DNA of 59,416 bases from Hallella mizrahii. GTDB lineage: Bacteria > Bacteroidota > Bacteroidia > Bacteroidales > Bacteroidaceae. Below, one piece after another: positions 42,019 to 50,786 of the stretch. A model generated the notes under the pieces. It was not told the origin of the DNA and did no database searches. It was given only the letters and a program-made list of their open reading frames with translations. Both the position numbers and the translations under genes were made by a program. The stretch's first letter is position 1. The number at the start of each line of letters is the position of its first letter. The stretch spans positions 1-59,416 of the forward strand of contig NZ_VUNG01000023.1 of assembly GCF_009695775.1 (NCBI RefSeq), given 5' to 3'.

Positions 42019-43101
42019 ATGACCAAAAAGATATGGCAATATGTTTTGACGTGCATGATGCTGTTGCTGTCACTCAACGCAGCGTCACAGGTCACCGTAG
42101 AGCAAAATGTGGACTCGGTGGGGATTCTCATCGGTGAACAGGCTCATTTGCAGCTTACCGTCACAATGTCCGCTGGCTCTACCATACAATGGCCCGCGTT
42201 GAAGGAACGCCAGATGGTAGTTCCGGGCGTGGAGGTCGTGAAGGTCGCCGACGCTGATACATTGTCGTCAAGTGGCAAGGAACTGAAGGTCTGCAAAGTC
42301 TACACGATCACCTCGTTTGACGAACATCTCTATTCCATTCCTCCTTTACCAGTCAAGGTCAACGGAAAAAACTATCAAGGCGGCGTCGCTGCCCTGAAGG
42401 TGATCACGATGAATGTCGACACGCTCCATCCCAACCAGTTCTTTCCGCCTAAGGACGTTCAGGACAATCCTTTCTCATGGGCTGAGTGGAGGCCTTATTT
42501 CTGGTTGTCGATATTGATGTTGCTGATCGTCCTCGTCATGGGGTATCTCTACATCCGTCTACGTAGCAACAAACCAGTGATCACACGTATTCGCATCGTG
42601 AAACACGTGCCCGCACATCAGCGTGCCCTGAATGCCATCAACAAAATCAAGGAAGAACGGCTCACTACCAGTGAGGATCAGAAGACCTATTACACGCAGC
42701 TCACCGATACGCTGAGGAAATATATCCAGGAACGCTTTGGCTTCAATGCCTTGGAGATGACTTCCAGCGAGATCATCGAAAGGCTCAATGATTCGGGTGA
42801 CAAGAAGATGATTGACGAGCTCCGCGAGCTGTTCACAACAGCAGACCTCGTGAAGTTTGCCAAATACTCTACGCTTATCAACGAAAACGACCTCAACTTG
42901 GTGAATGCGATCAACTTCATCGACGAGACCAAGCAGGAGAACCAACCCACAGAGGAACGTATCGTGCCGCAGCTCACTGAGGGCGACAAGCGCACGCGAC
43001 AGAACCGCATCACCATCAAGTCGCTGCTCTGGGCCTTGGGTATCATTGCTGCAGTCTGCCTGGTATATGTATGTTATCACGTATGGCTGCTGCTTGGATG
43101 A
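42019..43101 (+). CDS. DUF4381/BatD-like membrane protein
   Basis: 360 residues: signal peptide (about 1-24, ending NAASQ), a beta-rich periplasmic domain (about 25-150) resembling the start of BatD proteins (VGILIGEQAHLQLTVTM), a membrane segment (about 158-178), a cytoplasmic helical domain (about 190-330, with KYIQERFGFNALEMTSSEII) and a last membrane segment (about 337-356). This order is usual for the small protein between the DUF58 and batA genes. It may be a partner of BatA/BatB in the envelope. Function is inferred from position. Confidence 0.75.
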   Translation: MTKKIWQYVLTCMMLLLSLNAASQVTVEQNVDSVGILIGEQAHLQLTVTMSAGSTIQWPALKERQMVVPGVEVVKVADADTLSSSGKELKVCKVYTITSFDEHLYSIPPLPVKVNGKNYQGGVAALKVITMNVDTLHPNQFFPPKDVQDNPFSWAEWRPYFWLSILMLLIVLVMGYLYIRLRSNKPVITRIRIVKHVPAHQRALNAINKIKEERLTTSEDQKTYYTQLTDTLRKYIQERFGFNALEMTSSEIIERLNDSGDKKMIDELRELFTTADLVKFAKYSTLINENDLNLVNAINFIDETKQENQPTEERIVPQLTEGDKRTRQNRITIKSLLWALGIIAAVCLVYVCYHVWLLLG

Positions 43102-43124
43102 GCGATAATTAAAGATTGACGATC

Positions 43125-44123
43125 ATGGAATTTGCTGATAAACAATATTTCTTACTGCTGTTGCTGCTCATCCCTTACGTCTTGTGGTATTTCCTTTACC
43201 GCAAGCGAGATGAGCCGACACTGCGTATGGGCGACACCTACGCCTATGAGAATGCGCCGAAGAGCTGGCGTGTGCGCCTCGTCAACGCCCCGATGCTCCT
43301 GCGTTGTGTGGTGTTTACGCTCATCGTCTTCATCTTGGCGCGGCCTCAGACCCATAACTCATGGGGACACAAACAGGTAGAGGGCATCGACATCATGCTG
43401 GCCATGGACGTGTCTACTTCCATGCTGGCGGAGGACTTAAAGCCAAATCGCATTGAGGCCGCCAAGGATGTGGCCGCCGAGTTCATCTCCGGCAGACCCA
43501 ACGACAATATTGGTCTGACGATCTTCGCCGGTGAGGCGTTCACACAGTGCCCGATGACCACCGACCATGCGTCGCTGCTCAATCTGTTGCAAAGCGTGCG
43601 CACTGACATCGCTGCCCGTGGACTCATCCAGGACGGAACGGCACTGGGCATGGGACTGGCCAACGCCGTGTCACGACTGAAAGACTCTAAAGCCAAGAGC
43701 AAAGTGGTGATCTTGCTGACTGACGGTAGTAACAACATGGGCGACATCTCACCACTGACTGCTGCGCAGATCGCCAAGTCGTTGGGCATCAGAGTATATA
43801 CCATTGGCGTGGGAACGAACAAGGTGGCTCCCTATCCCGTGCAGGTGGCAGGTACCGTGCAGTATGTCAACATGCCGGTGGAGATTGACACGAAGACACT
43901 CAGCGACATCTCGGCGATCACCGACGGCAATTTCTATCGTGCCACCAACAACCGGCAGCTGAAGCAGATCTATCACGACATCGACCAACTCGAGAAGACG
44001 AAGATGAACGTCAAGAAGTATTCGCGCTACTACGAGGCTTACCAGCCCTTCGCCATCGCAGCGGTCTTCTTCCTCCTGTTGGAGATTCTGCTGCGCAACA
44101 CGGTTTTGCGTCGACTGCCTTAA
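43125..44123 (+). CDS. batA: BatA, membrane-anchored vWA-domain protein
   Basis: Inner-membrane protein of 332 residues with two N-terminal membrane segments (about 7-25 and 57-75), a vWA domain (about 90-290) and a C-terminal membrane segment (about 305-325). The metal site is complete: DVSTS in AMDVSTSMLAEDLKP, the Thr in GTALGMGLANA, and Asp in LLTDGSNNMGD. ATG at 43125 is chosen over an in-frame TTG at 43116. In Bacteroides the Bat proteins were linked to oxygen tolerance, though their mechanism is unsettled. Confidence 0.9.
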   Translation: MEFADKQYFLLLLLLIPYVLWYFLYRKRDEPTLRMGDTYAYENAPKSWRVRLVNAPMLLRCVVFTLIVFILARPQTHNSWGHKQVEGIDIMLAMDVSTSMLAEDLKPNRIEAAKDVAAEFISGRPNDNIGLTIFAGEAFTQCPMTTDHASLLNLLQSVRTDIAARGLIQDGTALGMGLANAVSRLKDSKAKSKVVILLTDGSNNMGDISPLTAAQIAKSLGIRVYTIGVGTNKVAPYPVQVAGTVQYVNMPVEIDTKTLSDISAITDGNFYRATNNRQLKQIYHDIDQLEKTKMNVKKYSRYYEAYQPFAIAAVFFLLLEILLRNTVLRRLP

Positions 44124-44165
44124 AAGGTAACCTGCTGACGCCCCTATATATAATAAGGTGTAGGC

Positions 44166-44275
44166 AAGCTATGTTCATTGTGCATCGAACCTATGTTCAT
44201 GACGCATCGAAGCTATCTTCATGGCGCATCGAAGCTATCTTCATGACGTTGGGAGCCTATCTTGCAGATGTAGTA
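44166..44275 (+). repeat. 22-bp tandem repeat array between batA and batB
   Basis: Five units of exactly 22 bp start at 44166, 44188, 44210, 44232 and 44254. The third reads AAGCTATCTTCATGGCGCAT plus CG; the first four differ at a few positions and the fifth is diverged. The unit sequence is unrelated to the 44-bp array upstream in the same operon but shares its periodicity. No reading frame is kept. Confidence 0.85.
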
Positions 44276-44335
44276 AACTGAAAAGAAGAGAATCCAAAGG
44301 CTTAGGCCGAAGGAAAAAAGATAAACGAAAAGACA

Positions 44336-45361
44336 ATGAGATTTGAAGATCCGACATACTTATGGCTACTCTGCCTGCTGCCTTTGCTGTTTCTGCTGAG
44401 GGTAGCAAGCCATTTCAAGCAGAGGAAACGGCTTCGCCGGTTGGGTGATCCTCAGCTGTTGCGGCAGCTCATGCCCGACGTTTCCAGGGCAAGGCGTGCG
44501 GTGAAGTTCTGGTTGATGATGGGTGCTTTGGCCATGCTGATCCTTGTTTTGGCACGTCCGCAAATGGGAACGCATGTGTCACACGACAAGCGTCAGGGCA
44601 TCGAAGCCATCATCTGTATGGACATCTCCAATTCCATGCTCGCCGAGGATGTCGTGCCGAGCCGACTGGAAAAGAGCAAGATGCTCGTCGAAAACATGAT
44701 CGATCACTTCACCAACGATAAGGTGGGTCTGGTAGTCTTTGCCGGTGATGCTTTCGTACAGCTGCCGATTACCGCCGACTATGTCTCTGCCAAGATGTTC
44801 CTGCAGGACATCAATCCTTCGCTCATTGCCACGCAAGGCACAGATATCGGTCATGCCATACAGTTGGCGATGCACAGTTTCACGCAGGCCAACAATATCG
44901 GACGCGCCATCATCGTCATCACCGATGGTGAAGACCACGAAGGTGGTGCTGAGGAAGCGGCTGCCGAAGCCAAGAAAAAAGGCATCAACGTGTTTATCCT
45001 TGGCGTCGGTGATCCTCATGGCGCACCGATCCCTACCGGCGACGGCTACATGAAGGATGCGTCAGGACAGACAGTGATGAGTGCGCTCAACGAGCAGATG
45101 TGCCGCAAAATAGCGCAAGCGGGCAGTGGCATGTACATACATGTCAACAACACGGCGGACGCTCAGAACGAGTTGAACAACGATTTGGTCAAACTGCAGC
45201 AAGGTACTACAGATGCTGTGGTTTATAGTGATTACAATGAGCAGTTCCAGGCTTTCGCCATCATTGCTCTGATCCTTCTCGTTGTGGATGTCTGTCTGAT
45301 GGAGACACGGAATCCATTGCTGAAGAAGGTAACGATCTTTAAGAATAAAGGAAAGAGATAA
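44336..45361 (+). CDS. batB: BatB, membrane-anchored vWA-domain protein
   Basis: Inner-membrane protein of 341 residues, paralogue of BatA. Two N-terminal membrane segments (about 8-22 and 58-75), a vWA domain (about 85-290) with DISNS in CMDISNSMLAEDVVPSR, GTDIGHAIQLA and VITDGEDHEGGAEE, and a C-terminal membrane segment (about 302-320). Its stop overlaps the batC start by one base (TAATG), so translation is coupled. BatA and BatB are expected to form a complex in the membrane. Confidence 0.9.
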   Translation: MRFEDPTYLWLLCLLPLLFLLRVASHFKQRKRLRRLGDPQLLRQLMPDVSRARRAVKFWLMMGALAMLILVLARPQMGTHVSHDKRQGIEAIICMDISNSMLAEDVVPSRLEKSKMLVENMIDHFTNDKVGLVVFAGDAFVQLPITADYVSAKMFLQDINPSLIATQGTDIGHAIQLAMHSFTQANNIGRAIIVITDGEDHEGGAEEAAAEAKKKGINVFILGVGDPHGAPIPTGDGYMKDASGQTVMSALNEQMCRKIAQAGSGMYIHVNNTADAQNELNNDLVKLQQGTTDAVVYSDYNEQFQAFAIIALILLVVDVCLMETRNPLLKKVTIFKNKGKR

Positions 45362-46056
45362 TGGACATACGTAAGTATATTCTTTTGATCCTGCTGGCTC
45401 TTGCCGGTGTCATGCAGATGCAGGCGCAGGCTGACCGGCAGTTCATCCGGAACGGTAATAAGCTCTACCGCCAACATAACTATGCCAAGGCTGAAACGGA
45501 ATACCGCAAGGCCTTGAGCAAGAATGCACGCAACACGCAGGCTATGTATAATCTCGGTTGCGCACTGATGATGCAGCAGAAAGATTCCGCCGCCATCGTA
45601 CAGCTGCAAAATGCCGGGCGCAGTGAGCAGTCACCGCGCCGCAAGGCAATGGCTTATCACAACATCGGTGTGATCTGCCAGCAACACCGGATGTATGGCG
45701 AGGCCATCGAAGCCTACAAAGAGAGCCTGCGCAATAATCCCGGCGACAACGAGACTCGCTATAACCTTGCCCTCTGCCAACGGCTTCAGAAAAAACAAAA
45801 GCAAAACGGAGGCAAAAACAATCAGAAGAACAAAAACAAGAAAGATAATAAGAAACAACAGAATAAGCAAAAGAACAATAAGCAGAACAAACAAGATCAG
45901 AACAAGCAGCAACAACAGCAGCCCAAGGAGCAGATGAGCAAAGACAATGCCCAGCAGTTGCTCAACTATGCCATCCAACAGGAGAAGGCTACGCAAGAGC
46001 GTCTGAAACGCAACGAACAGCAGCCGCAACGCAGAAGACTGCAACAAAACTGGTAA
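45361..46056 (+). CDS. batC: BatC, TPR protein with Gln/Lys/Asn-rich tail
   Basis: 231 residues: signal peptide (about 1-23, ending QMQAQA), three tetratricopeptide repeats (about 27-140; NYAKAETEYRKALSKNARNT, AYHNIGVICQQHRMYGEAIE, AYKESLRNNPGDNETRYNLA) and a highly charged low-complexity tail (about 142-190) made almost only of K, N and Q, then a helical end. Such a tail is common in BatC. The DNA of the tail is very A-rich. The protein is exported and probably a docking factor for the Bat membrane complex. Confidence 0.85.
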   Translation: MDIRKYILLILLALAGVMQMQAQADRQFIRNGNKLYRQHNYAKAETEYRKALSKNARNTQAMYNLGCALMMQQKDSAAIVQLQNAGRSEQSPRRKAMAYHNIGVICQQHRMYGEAIEAYKESLRNNPGDNETRYNLALCQRLQKKQKQNGGKNNQKNKNKKDNKKQQNKQKNNKQNKQDQNKQQQQQPKEQMSKDNAQQLLNYAIQQEKATQERLKRNEQQPQRRRLQQNW

Positions 46057-46091
46057 TAAGTTTTCTTGATATCTGATAAGATGTACTTGAT

Positions 46092-47933
46092 ATGATGACG
46101 CGTCGAATACTTCACATATTTGTTTTCACCCTGATGTTGGCTGCCGTGGCACTGGCATCGCAGGCTCAGATTGCCGTCTCTGTCCCCTCGCATGTAGAGG
46201 CGGGAGAGAACTTCCGGTTGTCCTATACCATCAACACGCAGGATGTCGATGAGTTCCGGGCCGGTAACATTCCTGGCGGACTGGAGTTGATTGCCGGTCC
46301 TTACACTTCGCAGCAGTCGAGCTACCGCATGGTCAACGGTCATACGAGCAGTTCGTCATCCATCACTTTCACCTATACGCTCTATGCCGCCAAGGACGGC
46401 TCGTTCACGATTCCGCCTGCTCATGCGCGCATCAACGGGCGTATGGTAGCCTCGCGGGCTGCTAAGGTGGTGGTCAGCGGACGGGCTCACAACAGTGGCG
46501 GTGCACCGAAGATGCATGGTGAAGACGAGAGTCGCGAGCCAAGCATGGCGTCGGCAGGCAGCCGGATCACCGCCAACGACCTGTTTATCAAGGTCACTGC
46601 CAACAAGCGGCGGGTGCATGAGCAGGAGCCGATACTGCTCACCTACAAGGTCTACTCCCTTGTGGACCTGACACAGTTGGAGGGTAAGATGCCGGATCTC
46701 ACCGGTTTCCACTCCCAAGAGGTGCCTCTGCCTCAGCAAAAAAGCTTCCATCTTGAGCGCGTCAACGGTAAGCCCTATCGTGCCGTGACGTGGAGCCAGT
46801 ATGTCATGTATCCGCAGATGACGGGCAAACTCCAGATTCCGAGCATCACATTCAAGGGCATCGTGGTACAGCAAAACCGCTCCGTCGACCCGTTCGAAGC
46901 TTTCCTCAATGGTGGCTCCGGCTATGTCGAGGTGCACCGCAACATTGTGGCACCGGGACTGACCGTTCAGGTGGATCCCTTACCGGCCAAGCCTGCAGGC
47001 TTCTCCGGCGGCGTCGGCAAGTTCAATATATCCGCGCAACTCACCAAGAAAGAGGTGAAGGCCGGTGATCCCGTCACCCTCAGAGTGGTGGTAGGCGGTA
47101 ATGGCAACCTCAAACTCATCAAGCAGCCCGAGGTCAACTTCCCTAAGGACTTCGACAAATATGACGCCAAGGTGACCGACAAGACCAAGCTGACATCCAC
47201 CGGCGTGGGTGGCAACATGATCTACGACTTCCTTTTTGTGCCGCGCAACCAGGGCACTTACACCATCCCTTCGGTATCGTTTACCTACTACGACACCGAC
47301 TTGAATGCTTATAAAACCATCAAGACACAGCCGTTCAAGCTGATTGTAGACAAAGGCGACGGCAACAGCACGTCGGCAGACTACGATGCTCAGAAGGCCA
47401 ACGACATCCACGACATCATGTCGGGCAAGTGTGAGCAGCGTCAGGTCGGCAATTTCTTCTTCGGCTCCACGTCCTGGTGGATCTCGTTGCTCTTGCCGTT
47501 GATCGCCTTCATCGTGCTGTTGGTCATCTTCCGCAAGCGTGCCTTGGATCATGCCGATGCCGTGAAGATGCGTGGCAAGAAGGCCAACAAAATCGCGCGC
47601 AAACGACTGAAGAAAGCCAGCAAACTGATGTTCCAAGGCAAGAGCGAGGCCTTCTACGACGAAGTGCTCCGTGCACTGTGGGGCTATGTGGGCTATAAAC
47701 TCAATATTGCAGTGGAACAACTCAACCGCGACAACATCACCGAGAAACTGCAAGGGCACCAAGTCGACGATGCCACCATCGGCAAGTTCATCTCAGCCCT
47801 CGACACATGCGAGTATGAGCGCTACGCTCCCGGTGATGCCTCCGGCAATATGGAGAAGACCTTCAACAGTGCGATGACCGCCATCGAGGAGATCGAGGAG
47901 GTGATGAAACGCAACGGTGGACGCAAGAAATAA
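46092..47933 (+). CDS. batD: BatD family protein
   Basis: 613 residues with a signal peptide (about 1-26, ending ASQAQ). Repeated beta-sandwich domains typical of BatD (oxygen-tolerance family) fill about 30-440 (SVPSHVEAGENFRLSYTINT; EVKAGDPVTLRVVVGGNGNL; FLFVPRNQGTYTIPSVSFTY). A membrane segment (about 462-480) and a cytoplasmic helical tail follow. Two clusters of positive charge follow the membrane segment. The 35-bp spacer after batC contains a short 21-bp-spaced direct repeat (CTTGATAT). It is probably the periplasmic arm of the Bat complex. Confidence 0.9.
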   Translation: MMTRRILHIFVFTLMLAAVALASQAQIAVSVPSHVEAGENFRLSYTINTQDVDEFRAGNIPGGLELIAGPYTSQQSSYRMVNGHTSSSSSITFTYTLYAAKDGSFTIPPAHARINGRMVASRAAKVVVSGRAHNSGGAPKMHGEDESREPSMASAGSRITANDLFIKVTANKRRVHEQEPILLTYKVYSLVDLTQLEGKMPDLTGFHSQEVPLPQQKSFHLERVNGKPYRAVTWSQYVMYPQMTGKLQIPSITFKGIVVQQNRSVDPFEAFLNGGSGYVEVHRNIVAPGLTVQVDPLPAKPAGFSGGVGKFNISAQLTKKEVKAGDPVTLRVVVGGNGNLKLIKQPEVNFPKDFDKYDAKVTDKTKLTSTGVGGNMIYDFLFVPRNQGTYTIPSVSFTYYDTDLNAYKTIKTQPFKLIVDKGDGNSTSADYDAQKANDIHDIMSGKCEQRQVGNFFFGSTSWWISLLLPLIAFIVLLVIFRKRALDHADAVKMRGKKANKIARKRLKKASKLMFQGKSEAFYDEVLRALWGYVGYKLNIAVEQLNRDNITEKLQGHQVDDATIGKFISALDTCEYERYAPGDASGNMEKTFNSAMTAIEEIEEVMKRNGGRKK

Positions 47934-47975
47934 GCGTTGGACTTTGTCCCAGAAGAAAACGATTAGGAAGAAATC

Positions 47976-48755
47976 ATGATGAAGAAGCATATCTCAAACA
48001 TAGGAAACAGCATCAGACGCCTGCTCGTGCTTGTGGCAGGCTTGCTGTCTGTCACACTGTCTTTTGCCATCACAAAGGACAATGCCGACACGGCCTATAA
48101 GCAAGGTAAGTATCAGCAGGCGATCATCGACTATCAGGAATTGCTGAAAGAAGGTGTGTCACCGGAGCTGTACTACAATCTTGGCAATGCCTACTACCGC
48201 AGCGACAACCTCGCGCAGGCCATTTTGGCTTATGAGCGCGCCGCGCAGCTGTCGCCGGGAAACAGCGACATCCGTTTCAACTTGCAGTTCGCGCGTGCCA
48301 AAACCATCGACAAGATCGTACCGGACAACGAGATGTTCTTTGTCACGTGGTACAAGCGTCTCGTCAACTTCACGAGTGTGGACAACTGGGCACGCACGGG
48401 CATCGTTGCCGTCGTGCTAGCTTTGCTGTTGATGCTGGCTTATCTCTTCGGTCCACAACTGCTGGTTCGCAAGATTGGCTTTTACGGCAGCAGCATTGCC
48501 TTGTTGTTGTTTGTTGTCACCACCTTCTTTGCCTGGCAGCAAAAACAAAACCTTGAACGCCATTGCGGAGCCATCATCATGGCACCGTCCGTGACGATCA
48601 AGAAGACACCCGTCGCTAATGGCACCGACGCTTTCGTGCTTCACGAAGGCACAAGAGTAGACATTACTGACAAGAGCATGAAGTCGTGGTACGGCATAAA
48701 AATAGGCGACGGGCGGGAAGGATGGATTCCTGCCTCGCAAGTAGAGATCATTTAA
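47976..48755 (+). CDS. batE: BatE, TPR and SH3-like domain membrane protein
   Basis: 259 residues: N-terminal signal/membrane segment (about 12-30), two to three TPR units (about 35-105; YKQGKYQQAIIDYQELLKEG, LYYNLGNAYYRSDNLAQAIL), two membrane segments (about 143-185) and a C-terminal bacterial SH3 domain (about 195-258, with HEGTRVDITDKSMKSWYGIK and EGWIPASQVEII). This arrangement defines BatE. It is the last bat gene; a phosphatase gene starts 15 bp later, so the transcript probably continues. Confidence 0.88.
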   Translation: MMKKHISNIGNSIRRLLVLVAGLLSVTLSFAITKDNADTAYKQGKYQQAIIDYQELLKEGVSPELYYNLGNAYYRSDNLAQAILAYERAAQLSPGNSDIRFNLQFARAKTIDKIVPDNEMFFVTWYKRLVNFTSVDNWARTGIVAVVLALLLMLAYLFGPQLLVRKIGFYGSSIALLLFVVTTFFAWQQKQNLERHCGAIIMAPSVTIKKTPVANGTDAFVLHEGTRVDITDKSMKSWYGIKIGDGREGWIPASQVEII

Positions 48756-48770
48756 TCGTTTCAGTTAGTC

Positions 48771-49478
48771 ATGACATTGGACGGATTGATCGCTTTTGAC
48801 CAGCACTTGCTGGTGATGCTCAATGGGAGTGATTCCATGTTTTGGGATCACTTCATACTCATTTTTACCAACGGCCTAACGTGGGTTCCCTTGCTCTTCA
48901 CCCTTTTCCTACTTGTGATGAAGAACAATGAGACGATGGTGCAGATCGGTCTTGTGGTAGGCTGCGTGTTGTTGGGCGTTTTCCTCTCCGGTGGCATCAA
49001 TGGCATGATCATCAAACCTTTGGTAGCGCGGCTACGTCCTTGTGACGACCCAATGCTGAAATATACCGTCGATGTGGTGAACAACTACCGTGCGTCAGGG
49101 TTTAGTTTCTTCTCCAATCATGCTGCCAACACCATGGCGATCGCCGTGTTTATGATGTGGCTTGTGCGCAGTCGTCTGCTGAGCCTTACGCTCCTCTCTT
49201 GGTCCCTGCTCAATGGCTGGTCACGTATCTACCTCGCCCAGCACTATCCCTTGGATGTTGTCGTGGGCTGGCTGTGGGGAGCGATGATGGGCAGCGTGGC
49301 TTATTATGTTTTCTACAGACTATATAATAAGGTGAGCCCGCCCGTCAACTACATCTCATCACAGTATACCACCACAGGCTACAGCAACGTCGACATTCAC
49401 AATGTCATGCTTGTGCTCACGCTCACGATCTGTGTGGCTATCATCTGCGCACTCTTGACCATGACAGGCAGCTATTGA
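48771..49478 (+). CDS. PAP2-family membrane phosphatase
   Basis: Inner-membrane lipid phosphatase of 235 residues with five to six membrane segments. The three-part PAP2 signature is present: KPLVARLRP, FFSNHAANT (with the catalytic His) and SRIYLAQHYPLDVVVG (second His and Asp). It could dephosphorylate undecaprenyl pyrophosphate or phosphatidylglycerol phosphate; the substrate cannot be told. It ends 38 bp before the queA ATG. Confidence 0.9.
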   Translation: MTLDGLIAFDQHLLVMLNGSDSMFWDHFILIFTNGLTWVPLLFTLFLLVMKNNETMVQIGLVVGCVLLGVFLSGGINGMIIKPLVARLRPCDDPMLKYTVDVVNNYRASGFSFFSNHAANTMAIAVFMMWLVRSRLLSLTLLSWSLLNGWSRIYLAQHYPLDVVVGWLWGAMMGSVAYYVFYRLYNKVSPPVNYISSQYTTTGYSNVDIHNVMLVLTLTICVAIICALLTMTGSY

Positions 49479-49516
49479 CTTTCATCCTTTACTTATCAGT
49501 ATTATACACAACGACA

Positions 49517-50782
49517 ATGGATACAAAACATATACATATCAGTGATTATAACTACGACTTACCCGACAGTCGTATTGCCAAGTTCCCGCTGAAAGAGCGT
49601 GACCACAGCAAATTGCTTATCTACGACCACGGTACGGTCAGCGAAGATATTTTCTACAATCTGCCACAGCACCTTCCTGCCGGTGCGCTGATGGTTTTCA
49701 ACAACACCCGCGTTATTCAGGCGCGCATGCACTTCCGCAAGGAGACCGGTGCGCTCATCGAGGTTTTTCTCATGGAGCCTGCTGAGCCTGCCGACTACGA
49801 GCAGATGTTCCAGACAACCGGAAAGTGCAGCTGGCTGTGCATGGTCGGCAATCTGAAGAAGTGGAAAGAGGGTACGCTCCACCGCGACTTTGAGATCAAG
49901 GGCCACAAACTCACCCTCAATGCCACAATGGACCGCAGCCGTACGGCTGAGAAGAGCGGTGGCACCAACTATTGGGTCGACTTTGAGTGGGACAACGACC
50001 AGGTCAACTTCGCCGACATCCTTGAGGCTGTGGGGGAGCTGCCCATCCCTCCCTATCTCAACCGCGAGACGCAGGAGAGCGACAAAACCACTTACCAGAC
50101 CGTCTACTCCAAGATCAAAGGCAGTGTGGCTGCACCGACGGCAGGACTGCACTTCACCGACCGCGTGCTCAAAGACGTCGACGCGCATGGCATCATCCGC
50201 GATGAGGTCACGCTGCATGTTGGTGCCGGAACCTTCAAACCCGTGAAGTCTGAAGAGATAGAAGGCCATAATATGCACACGGAGTACATCGTCGTCCATC
50301 GCCATACCTTTGAGCATCTCCTTGAGCATCAGTGTCGGGCCATCGCTGTGGGCACCACGAGCGTGCGCACCTTAGAGAGCCTTTACTATATGGGCGTGAA
50401 GGCTTTGACCCATCCCGACATCTCGGAGGAAGAGCTGCACGTCAATCAGTGGGAGCCCTACGACCTGCCGCATGACGAACAGGGGCTCGTGATCGTCGAC
50501 GGAAACAGCGTCACGGTGGAGCAGTCCATCCGTGCCCTTCTCGACTATCTCGATCGCGACGGCCTGGAAGCCCTCCATTCCAGTACTCAGATCATTATTG
50601 CTCCGGGCTACACCTATAAGATTGTGAAGATGCTCATCACCAATTTCCATCAGCCTCAGAGCACGCTGCTGCTCTTGGTCAGTGCCTTCCTTCATGGCGA
50701 CTGGCGCAAGGTCTACGACTATGCCCTCAGCCATGACTTCCGCTTCCTGAGCTATGGCGATTCCAGTTTGTTAAAAGTTTAA
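49517..50782 (+). CDS. queA: S-adenosylmethionine:tRNA ribosyltransferase-isomerase
   Basis: Cytoplasmic enzyme of queuosine biosynthesis that transfers the ribosyl part of SAM to the modified guanine at tRNA position 34. About 421 residues. Recognised from DYNYDLPDSRIAKFPLKERD near the start, FNNTRVIQARM, the central AAPTAGLHFTDRVLKDVDAH, VTLHVGAGTFKPV, AIAVGTTSVRTLESL and NFHQPQSTLLLLVSAF. ATG at 49517 is chosen; the longer frame from 49475 overlaps the phosphatase stop. No other queuosine gene is nearby. Confidence 0.95.
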   Translation: MDTKHIHISDYNYDLPDSRIAKFPLKERDHSKLLIYDHGTVSEDIFYNLPQHLPAGALMVFNNTRVIQARMHFRKETGALIEVFLMEPAEPADYEQMFQTTGKCSWLCMVGNLKKWKEGTLHRDFEIKGHKLTLNATMDRSRTAEKSGGTNYWVDFEWDNDQVNFADILEAVGELPIPPYLNRETQESDKTTYQTVYSKIKGSVAAPTAGLHFTDRVLKDVDAHGIIRDEVTLHVGAGTFKPVKSEEIEGHNMHTEYIVVHRHTFEHLLEHQCRAIAVGTTSVRTLESLYYMGVKALTHPDISEEELHVNQWEPYDLPHDEQGLVIVDGNSVTVEQSIRALLDYLDRDGLEALHSSTQIIIAPGYTYKIVKMLITNFHQPQSTLLLLVSAFLHGDWRKVYDYALSHDFRFLSYGDSSLLKV

Positions 50783-50786
50783 GTAT

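Noticed and set aside
44166..44275. 22-bp repeats considered as a CRISPR array
   Set aside because: Units are directly adjacent with no spacers, units are degenerate, and no cas gene is present.
45780..45960. K/N/Q-rich part of batC as a frameshift artefact
   Set aside because: The frame stays open with a normal helical end, and low-complexity tails are common in BatC proteins.
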